Source: Deltaproteobacteria bacterium (GTDB lineage Bacteria; Lernaellota; Lernaellaia; JACKCT01). From it: 64,000 bases of DNA. A model generated the notes under the pieces. The model saw nothing but the letters and a program-made list of their open reading frames with translations, ran no database searches and was not told the DNA's origin. The DNA lies in NCBI GenBank assembly GCA_020633895.1, contig JACKCT010000012.1:1-64000 (forward strand), in the 5' to 3' direction. The position numbers and the translations under genes were made by a program. Shown here piece after piece: positions 19,501-25,305 of the stretch; position 1 is the stretch's first letter, and every line of letters starts with the position of its first letter.

Positions 19501-20653
19501 CGTCCGCAAAGTCACTGATAACACGGCCGCCGAAGGCGTGACGCCCAAGCGCAAGTCGGAACGTGTTTATATCAACGGATTCGAAATCTATCGCGAGTAT
19601 CAGAGCGACGGCACGACCGTCGACCTGGAACGCGAGGCCCTGCATGTCAACGACGATGCCCAGCGCGTTGCTCTTGTCGAAACGAAAACAATCGACGAAG
19701 ATACTCCGGTCGGCTCCCCTACCCCGCTCCGACGCTTCCAGCTGACTAACCATCTCGGTTCGACGTGTTTAGAACTCGACGACTCAGCCGCCGTCATCAC
19801 CTACGAAGAGTACTATCCCTTCGGCATGACCTCGTTTCACTCGGCGACCACTTCCGTGCCCAAACGCTACCGCTACACCGGCAAGGAGCGCGACGACGAG
19901 TCCGGACTCTACTACCACGGCGCCCGATACTACGCCCCCTGGCTCGGACGATGGACCGCCGCCGATCCCAAGGGAATAGAGGCTGGAGTCAATGCGTTCG
20001 TTTACGTCAGCAACAGGCCCCTTGTCATGGCGGATCCAAACGGTGCGGAAGAGGAGCCGTCACCAACTGCTTTATATCTTGAGGGGGCTAAAGAGCGTCT
20101 AAAAGAAGTCGGAGAATATCTCCTCGTACAAGGATTTCAACGATCCATGAACAACCCGGCAATCAATCCTTTTAGGTACGCCAAACAATTATACAGTGAC
20201 GCCACAAATCTCGTTAAGAATGTCCAACATATTCATGACAAAGCTGAAGCCAATGGCGGAACCGCAACTGACTACCTAATGGCCATCAATGAAGAAGGCA
20301 GTTCTTTCTACCGATCAGTCGAAGCGAATGTCGATTCGCGACTAGCCATCGAGGAGGGAAACTACTACGAAGCTGGGGCGCGAGGAGCTGACGCGCTGAT
20401 CAGCGGGTTTGAAACCTTGGCGCTTGCCTATGGGGGAGCGAAAATCGCTACGGGGCGTACGGGTGGTAGCAGGGCTCTCAAAGAGACTTATAACAGCGGC
20501 AAACCACGCGCACCACTAGCCAAAGGACGACTTCCGGAAAACTCCGGCATGAGTGCAAAAGCCTCCAATAAAACTGTTATTCATGCGACTGGGGCAACTG
20601 ATGCCTCTAGCTCGTTGCAAGGATATCGATTAAAAAAGGATTTTCGATTATAG
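13562..20653 (+). CDS. TcB-TcC fusion (SpvB / VCBS / Rhs cocoon protein)
   Basis: A 2363-aa protein that should form the hollow cocoon housing the toxic tail and cap the TcA channel. Residues about 50-330 are SpvB (VRGIGEKFSANPVTGTGSM, FGLGWGLGLPSISRKTDKG). Residues 500-700 hold four FG-GAP/VCBS repeats (DLDGNGALEL, DLNGDGHADLL, DLSGDGLNDIV, DIDGSGTTDVM), followed by TcdB middle domains to about 1110. Rhs/YD repeats run to 2136, ending in the core motif TGKERDDESGLYYHGARYY and WTAADP, where TcC proteins cleave themselves. Residues about 2160-2363 are a variable tail. TcB and TcC are separate genes in Photorhabdus. The reading frame ends in TAG at 20651, but the same frame continues open into a toxin domain, so the tail is truncated. 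Confidence 0.85.
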   Translation: MKSHMDKDAPVAPALSPSTANSERNSDNRASLDSQAFRTAALPAVSRPTGGGAVRGIGEKFSANPVTGTGSMAIPFELSPGRSNFGPNLSLNYDSGSGNGPFGLGWGLGLPSISRKTDKGLPRYQDHEDSDTFVLSGQEDLVKVPDATRTIGDYLVERYRPRVEGAFARIERWTLQPADGSAPTQVHWRSITSDNVTTIYGRDDHAKIADPAHPTRVYSWLIQESRDDRGNAVAYRYVTENSENVALDSANEKNRTRTANKHLKCIRYGNRTTCLNNLGAALTLTSDFIDEDADWMFEVVLDYGEHDLAEPLPNPENESEPSVWPARMDPFSTYRSGFEIRTYRLCRRVLLFHHFAEQEDVGNDCLVRSYTFDYDENHVATKLIAVTRAGHKRRPLPETGYTGKSLPPVEFTYSDVVVDSTVHEIDSDSLEGIPAGMSGGPIFVDLDGEGAQGILTEEDGTWFYKRNTSANHLVSVEDQSVPMARFAAPIQVESTPNLTMRSGARLMDLDGNGALELASFSSPQSGYYERSGSGWSPHRTFESLPNIDYDNANVRMVDLNGDGHADLLICRDDAFVWHPSEGIQGFGSAVFVHKAIDEEKGPRVVFSAREEMIALADLSGDGLNDIVRIRNGEVSYWPNLGYGRFGAKIAMDDAPRFDHEGHFDPARLRLGDIDGSGTTDVMYLQDGQVQIYFNQSGNRWSTENTLNVFSSTTTFHQVDVTDLLGIGTACLVWSSSLPGDQRRQMRYVDLMGGIKPHLLVKTANNLGSETTISYAPSTRFYLNDLEAGRPWITKLPFVVHAVETVEARDTISNNRFVTRYAYHHGYFDGQEREFRGFGMVESWDTEEFATLTADGTLPPSSNILSESHVPPVLTRTWYHTGAFLDIGTISQQMQSEYFRETGLSDLEFEGSLLPDTVLPDDLPEDEYLEACRALRGSILRQEIFSLDGGEKNDLPVSVTESNYHVARLQGRNEQKHAVFFVSPREVVNYHYERNLDDPRVEHTVTVNVNEYGQILETASIAYGRRDSDLDDSADRETQEATHVIYRRDGYTNAVDETAHYRIPALRESRIYAVTGLAAASGDRFSFDEIDGIDIATVSEISYESQAFSGTQKRLIEHGRIVYRTNDLTGLLDDLEFDSLESLAIPYQSYTKVFTPGLLSNSDCYDSLVTESMLTEAGYVELDDDGHWWAPSGRLYFSPDGTDEDIYAPDHFYLPQRLEDGFGNIASITFDEDDLLLTQAQDALDNTSSYTNDYRVLAPVMMTDPNGNRVAIAFDELGTVAREAVMGKDGGSDGDTLTDPTTTFEYELDNYLDYGKPIYAKKMVREIHQDSETPWQTKYVYFDGFGRELQTKIQAEPGLAPERDVNGDLVYVDDALQFATADPRWVGTGRTVYNNKGLPVKKYEPFFSSTHEYESESDLIDTGVSPILFYDAQGRQVGVLHPDHSFEKVVFNPWQQATWDRNDTCQIDPAEDVDMFGYFLRLEEGAYTPSWYDGSTDSELKSKTSAHADTPTTTYFDALGRAFRSDTHNGWEESTPLIYTTRTEYDIEGNVRKVTDARGVDVMTTTYAMVGQPVKTVSPDAGQRVLFMDIRGAAVYTWDDRDQRFRVAYDELRRPTELYLSVSAGAETLLEETVYGDSTHTDAPSTPESINARLQVYIQRDGAGEIVNSEYDFKGNLLTTARNLIQDYKALPDWSASPTLESETFTTQTTYDALNRVTSRTTPDSSETLPVYNEAGLLESLSVKLRGSGTATDFVDNIDYNARGQRTQIAYANGTETDYTYDPNTYRLTRLVTTRTSDSKVLQDLTYTYDPVGNITHIVDDANDTVFFDNAPVSPDGDYTYDPLYRLIAATGREHPGQQPQPGDFTRYGIPHPNDTSALVAYGQSYEYDAVGNILSMDHVASGNNWTQDYTYATDSNRLLTTQIGATTLNYTHDAHGNVGLPHLTVQRWDAKDRLQAVATQSVGSGTPETTYYLYDAAGQRVRKVTDNTAAEGVTPKRKSERVYINGFEIYREYQSDGTTVDLEREALHVNDDAQRVALVETKTIDEDTPVGSPTPLRRFQLTNHLGSTCLELDDSAAVITYEEYYPFGMTSFHSATTSVPKRYRYTGKERDDESGLYYHGARYYAPWLGRWTAADPKGIEAGVNAFVYVSNRPLVMADPNGAEEEPSPTALYLEGAKERLKEVGEYLLVQGFQRSMNNPAINPFRYAKQLYSDATNLVKNVQHIHDKAEANGGTATDYLMAINEEGSSFYRSVEANVDSRLAIEEGNYYEAGARGADALISGFETLALAYGGAKIATGRTGGSRALKETYNSGKPRAPLAKGRLPENSGMSAKASNKTVIHATGATDASSSLQGYRLKKDFRL

Positions 20654-20914
20654 TCAGAATACGGTTCAACGGGAAGAAGGGAACTGGAAAACGGTCATAT
20701 TAGATACTATGGCGAGCTTGATCCCGCAAAAAAGCATGGAACCATGAAAGGCCGCACCCTGGTGCGCGAATGGGATCCAATAACAGATCAAAAACGATCT
20801 TGGTTCGAGACAATTGACCATGCAGGGAATGTACGCATCGTTCGGCCAGAAACAGGTGGAGATAAAATCCACTACTATTTCGATGAGAGAGGGAACTATC
20901 GTGGCAAGCGTTGA
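20654..20914 (+). pseudogene. Detached toxin domain of the TcBC fusion (type-24-like)
   Basis: Directly after the TAG at 20651-20653, in the same frame, 86 sense codons follow to TGA 20912-20914. They read SEYGSTGRRELENGHIRYYG, then KGRTLVREWDP, RSWFETIDHAG, VRIVRPETGG and HYYFDERGNY. This strongly resembles, from memory, the family named polymorphic toxin type 24 (predicted nuclease) at the ends of Rhs proteins. One base change in the TAG (for example CAG or AAG) would restore a continuous TcBC-toxin chain. There is no start codon with a ribosome site for separate translation, so the domain is probably not made. Readthrough of TAG cannot be excluded from sequence. Confidence 0.65.
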
Positions 20915-21164
20915 TCTTCATGCCCCGTCTAAGCAAGAAGTGGACGAGAAACTTCGCAAATTGATTGGGGAAGATATTTCACGCAAAGAAGCTGCTGATT
21001 GGGCGGTTCAGTGGGTTATTATGGATCATCCAAATATAGACGACAAAACTATTTGGAAGGCATTGGTTCGCCTGTCCGGTGCTGATCTACGTGAAAACGA
21101 AGCATCTTTCTTGCATGATAGTTCTGACTTTGAAGGTTGGCTCGACGAGTTTTTAAAAGGGTAA
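20901..21164 (+). CDS. Predicted immunity protein for the TcBC C-terminal toxin
   Basis: A small acidic soluble protein of 87 aa (starts MASVDLHAPSKQEVDEKL, ends DFEGWLDEFLKG). GTG 20901 is chosen because GAGAGAGGG lies about 7 nt upstream; it overlaps the end of the detached toxin frame by 14 nt, the usual layout of Rhs toxin/immunity pairs. The frame is intact although the toxin in front is cut by a stop codon. The function is inferred from position and size, supported by a memory of similar small proteins next to type-24-like toxins. Confidence 0.6.
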   Translation: MASVDLHAPSKQEVDEKLRKLIGEDISRKEAADWAVQWVIMDHPNIDDKTIWKALVRLSGADLRENEASFLHDSSDFEGWLDEFLKG

Positions 21165-21238
21165 GTCACTACACTCCTGTCTTCCTGGAGAATCATTCTA
21201 AACAACAATAGAGCAACGGGCGCAGTGCTGCTCTATGT

Positions 21239-22855
21239 GTGCAGGACTACGCCTACGCCACCAGCAGCAATCGCCTGCTCACCACGCAGATCGGCGCGAC
21301 GACCCTGAACTACACGCACGACGCCCACGGCAACGTCGGGCTGCCTCATCTGACGGTCCAGCAGTGGGACGCCAAGGATCGGCTCCAAGCCGTCGCGACG
21401 CAGTCCGTCGGGTCGGGCACGCCGGAGACGACCTACTACCTCTACGACGCCGCCGGGCAGCGCGTCCGCAAAGTCACCGACAACGCCGCCGCCGAAGGGG
21501 TGACGCCCAAGCGGAAGTCGGAACGTGTTTATATCAACGGATTCGAAATCTATCGCGAGTATCAGAGCGACGGCACGACCGTCGACCTGGAACGCGAGGC
21601 CCTGCATGTCAACGACGATGCCCAGCGCGTTGCTCTGGTCGAAACGAAAACGATCGACGGCGGCAGCGCGGTCGGCTCCCCCACCCCGCTCCAACGCTTC
21701 CAACTGACCACCCATCTCGGCTCGGCGTGTTTGGAGTTAAATGAAACAGCCGATGTGATCACCTACGAAGAGTACTATCCCTTCGGCATGACTTCGTTCC
21801 ACTCGGCGACCGCCTCCGTGCCCAAACGCTACCGCTACACCGGCAAGGAGCGCGACGACGAGTCCGGACTCTACTACCACGGCGCCCGATACTACGCCCC
21901 CTGGCTCGGACGCTGGACTGCGGCTGATCCGGGAGGAATGAAGAACGGACCGAATCGCTATGCGTATGTTCGCAACAGTCCTGTGAAGTTTTCTGATCCT
22001 AATGGATTGGAGGCCGAAGAGAAAGCTAACCCGAATTCGTCCTTTAAAAATATGCCTTACTCTTCCGCCGAAGCCGCTCTTGCAAAGTTCGAAAATAAGG
22101 CAACCGCTATGCTGCAACCAAGTAATCTATCTTGGGACGGAATGCCTCAACGCCACATAACATCCTCAGTGAACGAGAACTTTGATCCCCTTGGGCCGAA
22201 TCCTTCAATGCGTGCCTTGCCCAAAGAGGAATATCATCAAAGCATTACAGACGGCGAGAGGGCAGCTCAGCAGCGTCAACTCGAAATCGAACGAGGCAAT
22301 CGAATTCTTGATAATGTCAGCGGAGGTATCGGTGGGGCATTTGGATTTGGCATTGCTAGTGCTCTTTCTAATGATCCGAATGTCTGGCTCGCAGGATCTC
22401 AGGCGGGAAATATTTTTGATAGCTTCGCTTACGGAGACATTTTATCCCGTCCTCAGACTGGCTCCCTTAAGGTAGATGGTCACCAGCGCGTAAACAAACT
22501 AGAACGACAAGTATCAATAAAGCCACCACGGCCTGACAAGACACAGCAATTATCTATCGAGCGCCATCGATACGTCGACAAAGTAAGGGGTCTAATGACT
22601 GATCTAGCCCCAACCGAAGAAAACGCCTATCTCGCCTACTCAAGACGTGTCGCACTAAAACAAAATGCCCGAGACGAAATGAAAGATCGCGAAGCCGCAG
22701 CATACCTCGACGAAAAATTCCCAATTAAGCCTTTTTCTTTTTACGTTGAAAAATACAGTAGCCAAGGCTATGAAGGTAAAGAACTGTGGCAAAAGATTAT
22801 CGACAGGTCCGCAGTCACCAATAAAAAGGTCAACAAAGATCATGAGGTAGATTAG
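21239..22855 (+). CDS. Orphan Rhs core plus alternative C-terminal toxin (cassette 1)
   Basis: 538 aa if translated from GTG 21239, for which no ribosome site is seen. The first 230 residues repeat the end of the TcBC Rhs core: 21241-21930 aligns with 19279-19968 with no net length change, up to WTAADP. After DPNGLEA the sequence is unrelated to the TcBC tail: about 300 residues, with a Gly/Ala-rich helix (GGIGGAFGFGIASAL) and a charged C-terminus ending NKKVNKDHEVD. I do not recognise the toxin family. The frame is intact. Lacking TcB and secretion parts, it is probably a silent tip that becomes active only by recombination into the TcBC gene. Confidence 0.7.
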   Translation: MQDYAYATSSNRLLTTQIGATTLNYTHDAHGNVGLPHLTVQQWDAKDRLQAVATQSVGSGTPETTYYLYDAAGQRVRKVTDNAAAEGVTPKRKSERVYINGFEIYREYQSDGTTVDLEREALHVNDDAQRVALVETKTIDGGSAVGSPTPLQRFQLTTHLGSACLELNETADVITYEEYYPFGMTSFHSATASVPKRYRYTGKERDDESGLYYHGARYYAPWLGRWTAADPGGMKNGPNRYAYVRNSPVKFSDPNGLEAEEKANPNSSFKNMPYSSAEAALAKFENKATAMLQPSNLSWDGMPQRHITSSVNENFDPLGPNPSMRALPKEEYHQSITDGERAAQQRQLEIERGNRILDNVSGGIGGAFGFGIASALSNDPNVWLAGSQAGNIFDSFAYGDILSRPQTGSLKVDGHQRVNKLERQVSIKPPRPDKTQQLSIERHRYVDKVRGLMTDLAPTEENAYLAYSRRVALKQNARDEMKDREAAAYLDEKFPIKPFSFYVEKYSSQGYEGKELWQKIIDRSAVTNKKVNKDHEVD

Positions 22856-22858
22856 ACA

Positions 22859-23083
22859 ATGGAACCGATTATGATTGAGGCCAAGTCGTTGCTAAATCAT
22901 TCGTTGGAGTGGCAGCCTTCGTTACGCGAAGGCTGGGACTGGGAAGTGATTTTTGGTGACACTCTTTGCCTGCTAAGAATGAATGACTATCCGGATGAAC
23001 CTTTGTATACTGTGTTCGCATCTGGCGATTCGCACGATTTCGACGACAAGCCAACGAGCTGGGAAATACCTTACGATCCTTAG
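22859..23083 (+). CDS. Predicted immunity protein of cassette 1
   Basis: A 74-aa soluble protein starting 3 nt after the toxin stop, with GAGG about 12 nt upstream of ATG 22859. It is rich in aromatic and acidic residues (WQPSLREGWDWEV, LLRMNDYPDEPLYTV, FDDKPTSWEIPYDP). The gene order toxin then tight downstream small gene is that of contact-toxin immunity pairs. The family is not named with confidence. An alternative start is ATG 22871. Confidence 0.55.
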   Translation: MEPIMIEAKSLLNHSLEWQPSLREGWDWEVIFGDTLCLLRMNDYPDEPLYTVFASGDSHDFDDKPTSWEIPYDP

Positions 23084-23139
23084 ACACGACACGAGACAAG
23101 GTCATTCTCGATAAAGGATAAGATGTCGCCGCCGAGGGA

Positions 23140-23712
23140 GTGACTCCCAAGCGGAAGTCGGACCGTGTTTATATTAACGGATTCGAAATCTATCGCGAGT
23201 ATCAGAGCGACGGCACGACCGTCGACCTGGAACGCGAGGCCCTGCATGTCAACGACGATGCCCAGCGCGTAGCTCTGGTCGAAACGAAAACGATCGACGG
23301 CGGCAGCGCGGTCGGTTCCCCCACCCCGCTCCAACGCTTCCAACTGACCACCCATCTCGGCTCGGCGTGTTTGGAGTTAAATGAAACAGCCGATGTGATC
23401 ACCTACGAAGAGTACTATCCCTTCGGCATGACTTCGTTCCACTCGGCGACCACCTCCGTGCCCAAACGCTATCGCTACACCGGCAAGGAACGCGACGACG
23501 AGTCCGGCCTCTACTACCACGGCGCCCGATACTACGCCCCATGGCTCGCTCGTTGGACTGCGGCCGATCCGAGTGGGATGAAGGATGAGACGAATCGATA
23601 TACCTATGTTCGCAATAATCCAATAATATTATTCGACCCAAACGGCTTGGAAGGTTATCAATCTATCTATGGTCCTGGATTGGCACCGAAGACCGATTTT
23701 GAATTACCATAA
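23140..23712 (+). CDS. Orphan Rhs core fragment (cassette 2), cut short by in-frame TAA
   Basis: 190 aa from GTG 23140; homology begins slightly earlier at about 23126. It repeats TcBC 19526-19968 (offset 3602, no net indel) up to WTAADP, then carries its own linker NRYTYVRNNPIILFDPNGLE. It shares with cassette 1 changes absent from TcBC (QRFQLTTHLGSACLELNETA versus RRFQLTNHLGSTCLELDDSA), so the two cassettes are closer to each other than to the parent. TAA at 23710 ends it, yet the same frame continues for 248 codons into a toxin. Without a secretion module or ribosome site it is likely silent. Confidence 0.6.
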   Translation: MTPKRKSDRVYINGFEIYREYQSDGTTVDLEREALHVNDDAQRVALVETKTIDGGSAVGSPTPLQRFQLTTHLGSACLELNETADVITYEEYYPFGMTSFHSATTSVPKRYRYTGKERDDESGLYYHGARYYAPWLARWTAADPSGMKDETNRYTYVRNNPIILFDPNGLEGYQSIYGPGLAPKTDFELP

Positions 23713-24459
23713 TCGGTAGCGTTTTTCATATCTCATCCACGCACCCTTGGCGCGTTCCGTGCGTTTGGCGCAGCAGGTGAAATCGCAGTCGGAATTATAG
23801 CACCGGAACCTGTAACGTCGGTAGCCGGAGCTGCTGCCGTTCTACATGGTGTTCACAATTTCTCAACTGGAATCCAGCAATTGATTACCGGTGAGCGGGA
23901 AAGGTCGTTAACGCAATCAGTCATCACTGAAGGCTATGAAGCGGCCGGCATGTCACCGACGAATGCGGAATTTTGGGGAAGTTTTACCGACGACTTTTTA
24001 GGAATGGCATTAACGCTTGGTGCCACCCCCAGGATTTCGAGACTTCCTGTGAATTCATCGTCGGACGATTTCGCCGAATCGTTGGCACGGCACGCGGATG
24101 ATATTGAAGGACAGCGAATACGTTTTGAGGGAGGCAATACCAAGGCGCATCCGCCAATTAACATGGGGCAGCAGGGCAAACACCAGAAGTGGCATAAGAA
24201 TTATGTTCAAGAACGAAATCGAAGCGTTCTTACTGCTGATCCAGAAAACCTTGCAATGCGACATGGAACAGGCGAACATATCCCTGGCCCATCCATTGGA
24301 CAACCGGGCTCAAAGGAGAGGATTGTTTTGGATGAACAAGAGATTATTGGCCAGTTTTTCGACCGCGATACTTCATCATACATAGACACCAACGTCTACC
24401 TAATTCACTATTCCAATGAAGGCATCCATATGGTGCCTGGCAGACCAAGGAAGCCGTAA
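23713..24459 (+). pseudogene. Detached C-terminal toxin of cassette 2 (type-50-like)
   Basis: The frame of the preceding Rhs fragment stays open from 23713 to TAA 24457-24459. It begins SVAFFISHPRTLGAFRAFGA and GEIAVGIIAPEPVTSVAGAA, a membrane-active pre-toxin region common in Rhs proteins. It ends with QQGKHQKWHKNYVQERNRSV, LTADPENLAMRHGTG and IHYSNEGIHMVPGRP, which match, from memory, polymorphic toxin type 50 (predicted RNase; GTG and HxVP motifs). The first possible separate starts are TTG 23881 and ATG 23950, both without a clear ribosome site. A single stop at 23710 thus separates an otherwise complete toxin from its Rhs carrier. Confidence 0.6.
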
Positions 24460-24461
24460 AC

Positions 24462-24788
24462 ATGGAGATTCCTAAATTCAGTGAGTTTTGCATCGCCGCT
24501 CAGAAAGCACTTCTCGGCAATGTAAGTGCAAACTTAAAAACAGTCACAATAACAAGAAATGATCGAAGCATTACATTGGATTTTGTATTCGTTGACGCCG
24601 CAGGGGACAGCGATCAGGCCGCAGTGTCAGAGGTAGTTAATATGTTACAGAGTGAGCTGGATTTGGAATTCGGCACTGGATATCATGTTTTCCAAACCAT
24701 CAATTCCTTTGATGCATCACATAATATGCAGCTTGATAGGCAACTGATACTGGAGAAAAAAGAAGTCGAGAATGCAACCTCCACCTGA
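24462..24788 (+). CDS. Predicted immunity protein, copy a (cassette 2)
   Basis: A 108-aa soluble protein beginning 2 nt after the toxin stop. The N-terminus FCIAAQKALLGNVSANLKTV is clearly related to the next gene (LFVQNALLGEISNNLRAV), so the two are tandem paralogues. The overall look fits small immunity proteins found after type-50-like toxins. The C-terminus (RQLILEKKEVENATST) is not shared. The role is inferred from position and duplication. Confidence 0.6.
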   Translation: MEIPKFSEFCIAAQKALLGNVSANLKTVTITRNDRSITLDFVFVDAAGDSDQAAVSEVVNMLQSELDLEFGTGYHVFQTINSFDASHNMQLDRQLILEKKEVENATST

Positions 24789-24804
24789 AAGGCAAAGTGC
24801 AACC

Positions 24805-25101
24805 ATGGCAACCATTGCTACTGAATATGAGCTGCGGCTGTTTGTCCAAAATGCACTATTGGGGGAAATATCTAACAATCTACGAGCAGTATTAATCGCT
24901 GCGACAAATTCAAAAGTTATCGTTGACTTTTACTATGATGGCGAAATCAGTGAAGACGACTGGGAATCTGCGCGATACGTTACAACAGAGATCGTTGCCA
25001 ATTTTGATCGCGTTGTAGGAATTGATACTAACATCCATAGACTGGATGAGCCAATACCCATCCCACAACATGGCTATTGTGTTTACATGCGAAAAGAATA
25101 G
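24805..25101 (+). CDS. Predicted immunity protein, copy b (cassette 2)
   Basis: A 98-aa paralogue of the preceding gene, sharing the ALLG-x-x-x-x-NL+-V core and an acidic middle (VDFYYDGEISEDDWESARYV). ATG 24805 follows AAAGG at 24788-24792. An in-frame ATG at 24772 would add 11 residues and overlap the previous gene. The pair may protect against two variants of the same toxin family, one of which has been lost from the locus. Confidence 0.55.
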   Translation: MATIATEYELRLFVQNALLGEISNNLRAVLIAATNSKVIVDFYYDGEISEDDWESARYVTTEIVANFDRVVGIDTNIHRLDEPIPIPQHGYCVYMRKE

Positions 25102-25187
25102 CCTTCAAAATTGAGATTTTTATCTATCAATCCATATCATTACACTTGGCAATGCAATCCTTCGAATACTCTGACAGTAAGCACGAA

Positions 25188-25286
25188 GCAACGTCGGGCT
25201 GCCTCATCTGACCGTCCAGCAGTGGGACGCCAAGGATCGCCTGCAAGCCGTCGCGACGCAATCAGTCGGGTCGGAGACGCCGGAGA
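25188..25286 (+). pseudogene. Rhs core remnant (fourth copy)
   Basis: About 99 bp align with TcBC 19368-19466 at constant offset 5820 (GCAACGTCGGGCTGCCTCAT and following, to GCCGGAGA). Both ends break off inside the Rhs core and there is no toxin tail. It stops 19 nt before the end of the converging gene on the other strand and so marks the right boundary of the toxin island. Non-coding relic. Confidence 0.75.
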
Positions 25287-25305
25287 TGATTGTGACCGTC
25301 CGGAG

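Noticed and set aside
20651-20653. Pyrrolysine decoding of the TAG
   Set aside because: The other interrupted cassette uses TAA, which Pyl cannot explain, and no pyl genes are in the window. Kept only as a remote alternative.
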